DNA of 36,160 nucleotides. Origin: Roseovarius sp. (lineage in GTDB: Bacteria > Pseudomonadota > Alphaproteobacteria > Rhodobacterales > Rhodobacteraceae). The stretch spans positions 1-36,160 of the forward strand of contig JAGXGX010000034.1 of NCBI GenBank assembly GCA_024636515.1, read 5' to 3'. Of the stretch, positions 27,241-36,160 are shown piece after piece. A program made the translations under genes and the position numbers. The notes below the pieces were generated by a model. The model was given only the letters and a program-made list of their open reading frames with translations, was not told where the DNA came from and ran no database searches. Position 1 is the first letter of the stretch, and each line of letters starts with the position of its first letter.

Positions 27241-28380
27241 GTGGCCAGATTCGACAGATACATGCTGTCGCAATTCATGGTGCTGTTCGGCTTTTTTTCA
27301 TTGGTGTTGGTGTCGATCTTTTGGATCAACAAAGCTGTCCGCATGTTCGACCGCGTCATCAGCGACGGCCAGTCCGCGTGGGTGTTCGCCGAACTGACCG
27401 CGCTTACATTGCCCGCAGTAATCGGCGTCGTCCTGCCCATCGCGACATTCGCGAGCGCGGTCTATGTGACCAATCGCTTGTCGACTGAAAGCGAGCTGAC
27501 CGTGATGCAAGCCACCGGCTACTCACCGTGGCGCATGGCGCGGCCTGTGCTTTATTACGGCCTTATCGTGGCTGCCATGATGACGCTGCTGGCGCATGTG
27601 CTGGTCCCGCTCAGCCTGCAACAGCTAGAGGTGCGCCGCGGCGAAGTCTCGAGCAATATCACAGCCAAGCTGCTAACTGAGGGCGAGTTTTTGCACCCCG
27701 CTGCTGGCGTCACGTTTTACATCCGCGAAATTACGCCCGAGGGCGAGTTGCGCAACGTGTTCCTGTCGGATCGCCGCCGCGCGGACGCGCCGGCGACCTA
27801 CACCTCGGCCAAGGCATATCTGGTGCAACAGGGCGGCGGGACCAAGCTGGTTATGTTAAACGGCCTTGCGCAAAATGTGGAGGCGACTGGCCAGCGCCTC
27901 TTTACCACGCATTTTGACGACTTTTCCTATGATATCAGTCGCCTCGTGTCGCAAAGCGCGTTGAACGTGGACCGTATCGCATTTGCCCTGACGCCTGATC
28001 TGATACGCGATCCCGCCGGAGTTGCGGAGCGCACGAATGTTAGCCTAGGTACTGCGGTGTCGATGCTGCACGGGCGCTTTGTTCAGGCGATGCTATGCGT
28101 TGTCGCCGCATTGGTCGGCTTTGCCACGCTACTTCAGGGCGGGTTCAGCCGGTTTGGCGTCTGGCGGCAGATCGTCACCGCGCTCGTCCTGCTGATCGGG
28201 GTCAAGCTGGTCGAGGGCGCGGTTGCGGGGCCGGTGCTGGCCGCGCCTCAGATGTGGCCGATGCTGTATCTGCCGATCTTGGTGGGCGGCGTGCTATCGT
28301 GGCTACTGCTTTATTCGGCAGCCAATCCCAGCCTGCTGCGCCGCCTGAGCGGTGCCCGCATCGCCGCGCCCGCGCCATGA
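27241..28380 (+). CDS. lptF: LPS export ABC transporter permease LptF (GTG start)
   Basis: FDRYMLSQFMVLFGFFSLVLVSIFWINKAVRMFDRVI; YjgP/YjgQ family; followed by lptG and lptD. Confidence 0.92.
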   Translation: MARFDRYMLSQFMVLFGFFSLVLVSIFWINKAVRMFDRVISDGQSAWVFAELTALTLPAVIGVVLPIATFASAVYVTNRLSTESELTVMQATGYSPWRMARPVLYYGLIVAAMMTLLAHVLVPLSLQQLEVRRGEVSSNITAKLLTEGEFLHPAAGVTFYIREITPEGELRNVFLSDRRRADAPATYTSAKAYLVQQGGGTKLVMLNGLAQNVEATGQRLFTTHFDDFSYDISRLVSQSALNVDRIAFALTPDLIRDPAGVAERTNVSLGTAVSMLHGRFVQAMLCVVAALVGFATLLQGGFSRFGVWRQIVTALVLLIGVKLVEGAVAGPVLAAPQMWPMLYLPILVGGVLSWLLLYSAANPSLLRRLSGARIAAPAP

Positions 28381-28390
28381 GGATGCACCC

Positions 28391-29482
28391 ATGACCCTGC
28401 ATCTGTACTTCGCGCGCAAGTTTCTGTGGACCTATCTGGGCATCACCGCCGTATTCGTCGTAATCCTGGGCCTGATCGACATGGTCGACGAGTTGCAGGA
28501 TTTTCCTGAATTGCCCGTCTGGGACGTGGCCGAAATTGTGCTGCTAAACCTGCCGCATGCCAATTACGAGATCCTGCCACTGGTGATGATCCTCGCATCG
28601 GTTGCGCTGTTCCTGCGGCTCGCTCGGTCCTCCGAAATGGTCGTGGTGCGTGCGTCCGGTCTGTCAGGTCTGCGAGGCATCAGCGCGCCTGTGCTGATGG
28701 CCGCGATGGTTGGTATTGTGTCGATCACGGTGTTCAACCCGTTGGTTGCTGCCTCGTCCAAGCGGTATCACGACCTCGTTGCCAGCTATCGGGGCGACGG
28801 CACCAACGTTCTCGCGCTGTCATCCGAGGGGCTGTGGTTGCGCCAAGGCAGTGAACGGGGCCAGACGGTCATTCACGCCGACGCCGCCAGCGCGGATGTG
28901 TCCGAGCTTTTTGACCCCACCTTCATTTCTTTCTCGCCCACGGGCGAGCCGATACGCCGTATATCGGCCCGGCGCGCAACTTTGGGCGTGGGTGAATGGG
29001 TGCTGGAGGATGTCAAGCTGTGGCAGCTGTCATCGGGCGCCAATCCCGAGGCTGGAGCCGAGCGCATGGACCGCTTGACCGTGCCGTCCGAGCTGACACG
29101 CGAGGGCATTGTCGACAGCTTTGGCAAGCCGGAATACATCCCGATCTGGGAATTACCCGACTTTATCGCCAATCTGGAGAAGGCCGGATTTTCGGCCCGC
29201 CGCTATGCCGTATGGTATCAGATGGAGCTGTCGCGCCCAATCTTCCTGATGGCGCTAGTGCTGGTCGCCGCCGCGTTCACGATGCGCCATGTGCGCTCGA
29301 CCAATACCGGCGTGTCGGTGCTTATCGCGATCATGCTGGGGTTTTCTCTCCACTACGTTCGCAACTTTGCGCAGGTGCTGGGTGAAAACGGTCAAATCCC
29401 AGTTATTCTAGCTGCCTGGGCGCCGCCTGCCGCGTCTTTGATGCTTGCCCTTGGCATCGTTCTGCATATGGAGGATGGATGA
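28391..29482 (+). CDS. lptG: LPS export ABC transporter permease LptG
   Basis: MTLHLYFARKFLWTYLGITAVFVVILGLIDMVDELQDF; YjgP/YjgQ family, with ATGA overlap to lptD. Confidence 0.92.
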   Translation: MTLHLYFARKFLWTYLGITAVFVVILGLIDMVDELQDFPELPVWDVAEIVLLNLPHANYEILPLVMILASVALFLRLARSSEMVVVRASGLSGLRGISAPVLMAAMVGIVSITVFNPLVAASSKRYHDLVASYRGDGTNVLALSSEGLWLRQGSERGQTVIHADAASADVSELFDPTFISFSPTGEPIRRISARRATLGVGEWVLEDVKLWQLSSGANPEAGAERMDRLTVPSELTREGIVDSFGKPEYIPIWELPDFIANLEKAGFSARRYAVWYQMELSRPIFLMALVLVAAAFTMRHVRSTNTGVSVLIAIMLGFSLHYVRNFAQVLGENGQIPVILAAWAPPAASLMLALGIVLHMEDG

Positions 29483-31668
29483 CGCCCCTTTTGCGCACCC
29501 TTGTCCTGATGCTTGCCCTCCTGCCCGCCTTTGCGCTGGCGCAGGATCGCGGCGCGGCGCCAGCGGCCCCAGCCCCCGCCCTGCTGATCGCTGACGACGT
29601 TTTTATCGACGGCGGCACCACACTGGTCGCTGATGGCAATGTCGAGGCTGTCTATGATGGCCAGCGCCTGAAGGCGAAGCGCATCGCCTATGATCGCGGC
29701 ACCGGACGGCTGGAAATCACCGGGCCGCTAACCCTGTTTGACGGCGAATACACTACCGTGCTGGCCGATTCCGGCGCGCTGGACCGCGACTTGCGCAATG
29801 GCATCCTTATGGGCGCACGCGTGGTTATGGATGACCAGTTACAACTGGCGGCAAATCAGGTGAACCGCGTTGATGGCCGGTATTCGCAGCTCTACAAGGC
29901 CGCCGTGACGTCCTGCCGCGTCTGCTCTGACGGGTCGACACCGTTGTGGCAGATCCGCGCGCGGCGCGTCATTCACGATGCCGAAACCCGACAACTGTAC
30001 CTTGATGGTGCGCAGTTCCGCATCAAGAACGTGCCGATCGCCTATTTCCCGCGCCTGCGCCTGCCCGACCCGACCGTGACGCGCGCGACCGGGTTTCTGG
30101 CGCCCACACTCTATAACTCCTCGTTGCTGGGATTTGGCGTCAAAGTGCCGTATTTTATCCGCATCGGCGACGACAAGGATCTGACGCTGACGCCCTACTA
30201 CTCGACCAAGACGCGCACGCTGGAATTTCGCTATCGCCAAGCCTTTGCAAACGGCCAGATTGAGCTGAACGGCGCGCTCAGTGACGATGATCTGGACCGG
30301 CGTGACCGGCGGGCCTATCTGTTCGGCGAGGGCGCGTTCGACCTGCCGCGCGGCTACACGCTGCGCTTTGACATCGAAACGGTCAAGGACGATGCCTACC
30401 TCGTTGACTACGACTATTCCGGCAAAAGCCGCCTTGATAGCGAGATCTCGGTCGAGCGGGTGCGCCGGGACGAGTGGCGCCGCGCTGCGCTGACATATTT
30501 CCATACGTTAGGCATCGAACAGAGCAACAGCACCTTGCCCACTGGCGTAGGCAATATCGACTATGAGAAGCGGTATTTTCCTAAGCGAATTGGCGGCGAG
30601 CTTAGATTTTCAGCGCAGGCGCATGGGCACTACCGCTCTTCCTCGCTGCGCACGGATGGGACAGACGCGGATCTGTTTGCCGATGGACGAGATGTCGCGC
30701 GCCTAACTACCAGCGCCGAATGGCTGCGCGCCTGGACCCTGTGGGGAGGCCTGCGCGCCGCTGTGCAGACGGGTGTCGCGGTCGATCATATCGAGGTCTA
30801 CGGCGCTGGCACCACGTCGCGCAGCTCGATCACGCAGGCAACCCCCAACGCCGCCGTTACCCTGCGCTATCCGCTGTCCAAGACAGCGACTGGCGGCACC
30901 GTACACATCATCGAGCCGGTGATGCAGCTAGCTTGGGCCGGAGGCGATACGCTTAATATCGCCAATGACGAAAGCACGCGCACCGAATTTGACGAGGGCA
31001 ATCTGCTGTCGCTCTCGCGCTTCGCCTCGTCCGACCGGCGCGAGCGCGGGGCAAGCGCCGTATATGGCCTAAGCTGGACACGGTTCACGCCCGGCGGCCT
31101 GCGCAGCACGCTGAGCATGGGCCAAATTGTCCGCGACCGCACCCAGCGCGAGGCGACGGGCGAACAGACGTTTTCGATATCGTCAGGTCTGCAAGGCACC
31201 ACGTCGGACCTGCTGATCGCGGGCCAGCTCGCCACGCAAAGCGGCCTGACCCTGACAGCGCGCAGCCTGCTGAACGGGTTTGCCGACGCCACCAACGCCG
31301 AAGCACGCGCCAGTTGGAATAACTCGGCGCTAAATCTGGGCGCGACCTATATCTGGCTGCGGTCTGACCCGCAGCAAAACCGCCTTGGGACCATATCGGA
31401 ATGGGCATTCGATGGATCGTACCGTATGTCGCGGCACTGGACGGGCAACGCCGAATGGCGTTATGACGTGGCTAACGATAGCAACATAACGGCAGGCGTC
31501 GGCGTGACCTATACCAATGAATGCGTTGACGTCTCGCTTTCGGCCTCGCGCCGCTTCACCTCTTCCACTATCCTCGAGCCTTCGACGGACATCTCTTTGA
31601 CCGTCGGCCTGCGCGGCTTCAGCGCCCGCGCCGAGGACCAAAGCTATGTTCGGGAATGCAAAAAATGA
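29479..31668 (+). CDS. lptD: LPS-assembly protein LptD
   Basis: Signal peptide, OstA-like N-terminal domain (LLIADDVFIDGGTTLVADGNVEAVYDGQRLKAKRIAYDRGTGRLEITGPL) and a long beta-barrel C-terminal region. Confidence 0.92.
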   Translation: MTPLLRTLVLMLALLPAFALAQDRGAAPAAPAPALLIADDVFIDGGTTLVADGNVEAVYDGQRLKAKRIAYDRGTGRLEITGPLTLFDGEYTTVLADSGALDRDLRNGILMGARVVMDDQLQLAANQVNRVDGRYSQLYKAAVTSCRVCSDGSTPLWQIRARRVIHDAETRQLYLDGAQFRIKNVPIAYFPRLRLPDPTVTRATGFLAPTLYNSSLLGFGVKVPYFIRIGDDKDLTLTPYYSTKTRTLEFRYRQAFANGQIELNGALSDDDLDRRDRRAYLFGEGAFDLPRGYTLRFDIETVKDDAYLVDYDYSGKSRLDSEISVERVRRDEWRRAALTYFHTLGIEQSNSTLPTGVGNIDYEKRYFPKRIGGELRFSAQAHGHYRSSSLRTDGTDADLFADGRDVARLTTSAEWLRAWTLWGGLRAAVQTGVAVDHIEVYGAGTTSRSSITQATPNAAVTLRYPLSKTATGGTVHIIEPVMQLAWAGGDTLNIANDESTRTEFDEGNLLSLSRFASSDRRERGASAVYGLSWTRFTPGGLRSTLSMGQIVRDRTQREATGEQTFSISSGLQGTTSDLLIAGQLATQSGLTLTARSLLNGFADATNAEARASWNNSALNLGATYIWLRSDPQQNRLGTISEWAFDGSYRMSRHWTGNAEWRYDVANDSNITAGVGVTYTNECVDVSLSASRRFTSSTILEPSTDISLTVGLRGFSARAEDQSYVRECKK

Positions 31669-32963
31669 CCTCAATGACCACGACCGCCACTTCTGCAATG
31701 CGCGCCACCTTTCTTGGTTTGGCACTGTCGCTTGCCGCCGTTCCATTTGCCGCGCCGAATGCCGCGATGGCGCAGGGGCTGTTTGATCCGGTCATCAGGG
31801 TCGATGGCGCTGCAATCACCCGCTACGAACTGGATCAGCGCGCCAGGCTGCTTCAACTGCTGCGCGCACCTGCTGACCCCACCCGCCTTGCCCGCGAACA
31901 ATTGATTGAGGACCGGCTCAAGGCCGCCGCAGGTGCCGCGCAGGATATCGCCATCAACGATGAGCAGATCCGCGCAGGCATGGAGAATTTTGCATCACAA
32001 GGCGGCCTCCAGGTCGACCAGATGATCGCCCTGCTGGAGCGCGGCGGCGTATCCCTCGAGACGTTCGAAGCCTTCGTTCGCTCTGGCTTGATCTGGCGCG
32101 AAGTGACGCAGGCACGCTTTGGCGCCCGCGTGTCAGTCAGCGATGCCGATTTACAACGAGCCCGCGCGGCCAACACAGATGGCACCGGCATCCGCGTATT
32201 GCTGTCGGAAATCATCATTCCCTTTGAGGGCGCAGGCCAAGAGCGTGTCATGGCGCGCGCGCGCCAGATCGCCGATCTGACCTCGACCGCTGCGTTTAGC
32301 GCGCAGGCGCGGCAAGTCTCGGCGACGCAGACCCGCGACGCGGGCGGGCACCTTCCATGGCAGGCTGTGAGCAAACTGCCGCCAGTGCTGCGCACTCTGG
32401 TCTTGGGTCTCGCGCCCGGCGAAGTGACCGACCCCTTGCCACTGGACGGCGCAGTTGCGCTGTTCCAGCTGCGCGATATCGAGGAAACGGACACTCCCGA
32501 GCGTGCCTATAGCGCGATCGAATACGCCGCCTATTATATCCCCGGCGGCCGGACCGAAGCAGCCCTCAGCCGCGCTGCGCAAGTCGCGGCGCAGACCGAT
32601 ACCTGCGACGACCTCTACGGGATCGCAAAGGACCAGCCCGCGAACGTGCTGGAACGCGGCACAAAGGCACCGGGCGAGATACCGAACGACATCGCCATCT
32701 CGCTATCGCGGCTTGACCCCGGCGAGGTGTCGTATGACGTGACCCGCGCGAATGGCCAGACGTTAGTCCTGCTGATGATGTGCGGGCGCAGCAACGCCCC
32801 AGAAGTGGCCGCGCCTGTGGGCGAAGTTGGCGAGGATGGCCAATCTGCCGCGCCGGACCAGACCCAGCAGCTGTCGCAGCAGATCGCCGCGCGGCGACTG
32901 GAAGCCTTTGCAGATGGCTATCTGGAGCGGCTGAAGGCCGAGGCGCGGATCATCGAATACTAA
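31665..32963 (+). CDS. surA: SurA-like periplasmic peptidylprolyl isomerase
   Basis: Signal peptide ...AAPNAAMAQ; IRVDGAAITRYELDQRARLLQLLRAPADP; PPIase-like GGHLPWQAVSKLPPVLRTLVLGLAPGEVTDPL. ATGA overlap with the lptD stop. Confidence 0.85.
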   Translation: MTSMTTTATSAMRATFLGLALSLAAVPFAAPNAAMAQGLFDPVIRVDGAAITRYELDQRARLLQLLRAPADPTRLAREQLIEDRLKAAAGAAQDIAINDEQIRAGMENFASQGGLQVDQMIALLERGGVSLETFEAFVRSGLIWREVTQARFGARVSVSDADLQRARAANTDGTGIRVLLSEIIIPFEGAGQERVMARARQIADLTSTAAFSAQARQVSATQTRDAGGHLPWQAVSKLPPVLRTLVLGLAPGEVTDPLPLDGAVALFQLRDIEETDTPERAYSAIEYAAYYIPGGRTEAALSRAAQVAAQTDTCDDLYGIAKDQPANVLERGTKAPGEIPNDIAISLSRLDPGEVSYDVTRANGQTLVLLMMCGRSNAPEVAAPVGEVGEDGQSAAPDQTQQLSQQIAARRLEAFADGYLERLKAEARIIEY

Positions 32964-33952
32964 TGGCTGCCATGGCCCCGGCCGACCCCATAGCGCAGCC
33001 CATCGCCCTCACCTGCGGCGAGCCGTCGGGCATCGGCCCCGAATTAGCGCATAAGGCGTGGGAGGCGCTGGGGCCGTCCCTGCCCTTCTTTTGGATTGGC
33101 GATCCGTCGCATCTGCCTGCGGGCTGCCCGGTTACGCTGATCGACAGGCCGGGCCAAGTGCGCGGTGCGACAGGGCTGCCCGTCCTGCCCCACCCTATGC
33201 AAGGCGCGCTAACCCCCGGCATCCCCAACCCGGCCCATGCGCAGGGCGTCATCGACGCCATTGCGCGCGGTGTTGATCTGGTCCGCACCGGCGAGGCGTC
33301 GGCACTCTGCACCGCGCCGATCCATAAAAAGGCGCTGGCAGACGGTGCAGGCTTTGCCCATCCCGGCCATACCGAGTATTTAGCAGCCCTCACCGGCACG
33401 CCCCGCGTGGTTATGATGCTGGCCAGCGATCAGCTGCGCGTGGTGCCTGCCACGATCCACATTCCACTGTCCGAGGTGCCCACCGCGCTGACGCGGGAGT
33501 TGCTGCTGGATACGATCCGCATCACCCACGCCGGACTGATCCGCGATTTCGGCATCACAGCGCCGCGCATTGCCGTCGCCGGGCTGAACCCGCATGCTGG
33601 CGAAGGCGGCAAAATGGGCCGCGAGGAGCTGGACATAATCGCGCCGATTATCGCGGAGTTGCAGGGCGAAGGAATGCATCTGGCCGGGCCAATGTCCGCC
33701 GACACCATGTTCCACGCCGCCGCCCGCGCGCGGTATGACGCGGCGATCTGCATGTATCACGATCAGGCGCTGATCCCGATCAAGACGCTCGATTTTGACC
33801 GGGGTGTAAACGTCACGCTGGGCTTGCCCATCGTGCGCACGTCGCCCGATCACGGCACCGCCCTGGACATCGCGGGGCGCGGTATTGCTAACCCTACGTC
33901 GCTGATTGAGGCGCTAAAAATGGCCGCCCGCATGGGCGCCGCCCGCGCATGA
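32963..33952 (+). CDS. pdxA: 4-hydroxythreonine-4-phosphate dehydrogenase
   Basis: [107 protein letters not shown] overlap with surA stop. Confidence 0.95.
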   Translation: MAAMAPADPIAQPIALTCGEPSGIGPELAHKAWEALGPSLPFFWIGDPSHLPAGCPVTLIDRPGQVRGATGLPVLPHPMQGALTPGIPNPAHAQGVIDAIARGVDLVRTGEASALCTAPIHKKALADGAGFAHPGHTEYLAALTGTPRVVMMLASDQLRVVPATIHIPLSEVPTALTRELLLDTIRITHAGLIRDFGITAPRIAVAGLNPHAGEGGKMGREELDIIAPIIAELQGEGMHLAGPMSADTMFHAAARARYDAAICMYHDQALIPIKTLDFDRGVNVTLGLPIVRTSPDHGTALDIAGRGIANPTSLIEALKMAARMGAARA

Positions 33953-34785
33953 GCATCGACGCGCTGCCCCCACTGCGCGCCGTCATAGAGGCGCATGAGC
34001 TGAGCGCGCGCAAATCGCTGGGTCAGAACTTTTTGCTGGATTTGAACCTGACGGCAAAAATCGCGCGCCTTTCAGGCGATCTGACAGCCTGCGACGTGCT
34101 GGAAATAGGCCCCGGCCCCGGCGGCCTGACGCGCGGCTTGCTGGCCGAAGGCGCCCGCCATGTGCTGGCGATCGAAAAAGACCCCCGCTGCCTGCCTGCA
34201 CTGGCCGAAATTGCCGAGGCATATCCCGGTCGCCTGACTGTGATCGAGGGCGATGCGCTAAAAATTGACCCGCTCCAGCACCTGACGCCGCCTATCCGGG
34301 TGGCTGCAAACTTGCCTTACAATATTGGGACAGAGCTGCTGGTTCGCTGGCTGACGCCCGACACTTGGCCGCCCTTCTGGCAATCGCTGAGCCTGATGTT
34401 TCAGCGCGAAGTGGCCGAGAGGATCATCGCCGTGCCCGGCTCCAAGACCTATGGCCGTCTGGCCCTTTTGGCGCAATGGCGGGCCGAGCCGCGCGTCGTC
34501 ATGCACCTGCCGCCCGGCGCATTCTCGCCCCCGCCCAAAGTCTCCAGCGCAGTCGTCCATCTGACGGCACTGGCCCAGCCGCGCTATCCCGCGCAGGCAA
34601 AGCTGCTAGAGCGGACAGTCGCCATGGCATTCAACCAACGCCGCAAGATGCTACGCTCCGCGCTCAAGGGGCTTGCCCCCAACATTGAGGATCGCCTGAT
34701 CGCGTCGGGTATCAAGCCCACTGACCGCGCCGAAACCGTCGGGCTGGAGCAGTTTTGCGCACTGGCCCGCACGCTGGAAAACTAA
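33949..34785 (+). CDS. rsmA: 16S rRNA (adenine(1518)-N(6)/adenine(1519)-N(6))-dimethyltransferase
   Basis: [62 protein letters not shown] overlap with pdxA. Confidence 0.96.
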   Translation: MSIDALPPLRAVIEAHELSARKSLGQNFLLDLNLTAKIARLSGDLTACDVLEIGPGPGGLTRGLLAEGARHVLAIEKDPRCLPALAEIAEAYPGRLTVIEGDALKIDPLQHLTPPIRVAANLPYNIGTELLVRWLTPDTWPPFWQSLSLMFQREVAERIIAVPGSKTYGRLALLAQWRAEPRVVMHLPPGAFSPPPKVSSAVVHLTALAQPRYPAQAKLLERTVAMAFNQRRKMLRSALKGLAPNIEDRLIASGIKPTDRAETVGLEQFCALARTLEN

Positions 34786-35373
34786 GTGAGCTGCGCCATC
34801 CTGCTGCCCGCCGCAGGGGCATCGTCCCGAATGGGCGGGCGCGACAAGCTGCTAGAGATAGTGGATGGCCAGCCCCTTCTGGTGCGCCAAGCTCTCCGCG
34901 CGCTGACCACTGGCGCGCCCGTTTACGTCACCACGCGGCAAGACCGCCCTGCGCGGATCGCAGCGCTAGATGCGCTGAACGTGACGCAAGTGCATGTCGC
35001 GGACCCCGATCATGGCTTGTCTGCATCGCTCCGCGCCGGGGTTTCAGCGCTGCCCGCCAATGTCACAGACCTGATGGTACTGTTGCCCGACTTGCCTGAT
35101 GTTGAGACTGCAGATCTGCGCGCCATGATTGCCGCGCAAATCAGCGCGCCGGGCAAAATCCAGCGCGCCACGGCTCAGGACGGAACGCCCGGCCACCCCA
35201 CCGTCTTTCCACGTAAATTCTTTGCGGACCTAACCACGCTCACGGGCGATACCGGCGCGGAGGCGCTGCTGCGTCGGGAGGGGTTCATACCTTTCCCCTT
35301 GCTTGGCAACCGCGCAATCACCGACCTCGACACGCCCGAAGATTGGGCGCGGTGGCGTGCTGCGCGGGACTGA
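34786..35373 (+). CDS. MobA-like NTP transferase / MoCo cytidylyl- or guanylyltransferase family protein (GTG start)
   Basis: AILLPAAGASSRMGGRDKLLEIVDGQPLLVRQALRAL, VADPDHGLSASLRAGVSAL, LMVLLPDLPDV, GHPTVFPRKFFADL. Confidence 0.85.
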   Translation: MSCAILLPAAGASSRMGGRDKLLEIVDGQPLLVRQALRALTTGAPVYVTTRQDRPARIAALDALNVTQVHVADPDHGLSASLRAGVSALPANVTDLMVLLPDLPDVETADLRAMIAAQISAPGKIQRATAQDGTPGHPTVFPRKFFADLTTLTGDTGAEALLRREGFIPFPLLGNRAITDLDTPEDWARWRAARD

Positions 35374-35464
35374 ACGCCGCAAGGCGCAGCTATTCCGCGC
35401 CGATGCTGCCTGCCACAAACGATGCCAAGCATCAGCCCGCGCTAAGGCCCATTAATGGTAAAAC

Positions 35465-36160
35465 TTACCTCGTCAGCAGACGCGCCTCGTGCTTTTTGAG
35501 CGAGCGGCGGGCTGATTGGTAGGCTTTGACGCCGTCAATATCGCGCAGCTCAGGAAAGAGGCTGTAAATCTCATTTCTCTGCTCACTGCCCATGCCGTCC
35601 AATGTCTGCTCACCGGGCTGGAAGCTTTCGGTCCAAGATCCGTTGGACAGCACCACTTCGTGCTGGTCAAACATGAAATGGATGTAGCTAATCGCACCGG
35701 TATCCACCGCATCCACGCCCTCAAGGTTGGTCAGATGTTTGGCCGAGGCCAGCACTTCGCGATCCTCAAAATAAAGCGCGGTTTTCTCGTTATTCAGTAG
35801 CACCCTGTGATTGGGGCTTACCAGCAGGTCACGCTCGGGCAGGCCGCGGCCCAACGCGCCGGCCCGGATCAGCACAGGCTTCAGGTGCGGCGCTTGCAAC
35901 AGCTCCGCCCCCGCCAGATCTCGCCGACCAATCCAGCGGATTTCCTGTAGGCCATTGTCGCGGGTAATGACCCGGTCGCCGGCTCGCAGGTCTTCGACCG
36001 CACGCTCGCCCTTCGGGGTCGCGATCACAGTGCCGGGCGCAAAGCAGGGAATAATCCTCTCGATTTCGCGGAAGGTCATCGAGCCCGTTATGGCGCCTGC
36101 CCCATCAAGGAAGTTCACAGTGCCGCTGGTCGAATTGCCATCGGGATCGACAGTCTGGCC
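35465..36160 (-). CDS. Hint domain-containing protein, N-terminal part cut by the window edge
   Basis: IIPCFAPGTVIATPKGERAVEDLRAGDRVITRDNGLQEIRWIGRRDL...LLVSPNHRVLLNNEKTALYF; the frame stays open from 36118 to 36160 (GQTVDPDGNSTSGT). Confidence 0.87.
   Translation of the reverse strand, partial: GQTVDPDGNSTSGTVNFLDGAGAITGSMTFREIERIIPCFAPGTVIATPKGERAVEDLRAGDRVITRDNGLQEIRWIGRRDLAGAELLQAPHLKPVLIRAGALGRGLPERDLLVSPNHRVLLNNEKTALYFEDREVLASAKHLTNLEGVDAVDTGAISYIHFMFDQHEVVLSNGSWTESFQPGEQTLDGMGSEQRNEIYSLFPELRDIDGVKAYQSARRSLKKHEARLLTR

Noticed and set aside
29839-30504. 221-aa minus-strand ORF inside lptD
   Set aside because: Antisense to a convincing LptD; no independent motif or ribosome-binding evidence.
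32780-32962. N-terminal extension of the pdxA ORF in the track (start 32780)
   Set aside because: This part overlaps surA and reads as Arg-rich out-of-frame sequence; ATG at 32963 overlapping the surA stop gives a normal PdxA N-terminus.
1-36160. CRISPR arrays, transposases, integrases, phage genes, tRNA and rRNA genes
   Set aside because: Looked for by eye; no regularly spaced repeats, no mobile-element proteins in the ORF track and no recognisable tRNA or rRNA sequence were seen. A tRNAscan-SE or Infernal run would be decisive.

Overview
This 36.2 kb window is high-GC, gene-dense chromosome that looks alphaproteobacterial, most likely Rhodobacterales/Roseobacter group. That assignment is inferred from protein content and gene order, not from a database search. 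From left to right it contains: (i) a polyamine uptake and gamma-glutamylation module (PotA/PotG-like ATPase cut by the window edge, PotF-like binding protein, PuuB-like oxidase, PuuA-like ligase, divergent GntR/FCD regulator); (ii) a stand-alone cytochrome c oxidase subunit I gene, a flavin reductase and a DUF6522-like protein; (iii) a DUF2945-like gene coupled to a DUF488-like gene broken by a single in-frame amber codon; (iv) an M48 peptidase, a PIN-domain protein with an RlmI-type RNA methyltransferase, a lipoprotein, glnE, DUF2852-like and RDD proteins, a Bpt-type aminoacyl-transferase, and a RACo/RamA-like ferredoxin-ASKHA protein; (v) a small basic ORF with a structured leader, a TfoX-C-like ORF without a canonical start, ndk, an ABC-F ATPase, MarC, a clan AA protease, holC and pepA; (vi) a tightly overlapping envelope operon lptF-lptG-lptD-surA-pdxA-rsmA plus a MobA-like transferase; (vii) a Hint-domain protein cut by the right edge. 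I saw no mobile element, CRISPR array, tRNA or rRNA, and no clearly new multi-gene system. The most interesting signals are small and regulatory: a start codon in the loop of a perfect 10-bp hairpin (RNA methyltransferase), two same-spaced 19-bp dyads upstream of the DUF2852-like gene, a perfect 20-bp palindrome next to the M48 peptidase Shine-Dalgarno sequence, an 8+8 bp dyad between the flavin reductase and DUF6522 genes, the amber-interrupted DUF488 gene, and the start-less TfoX-like ORF.
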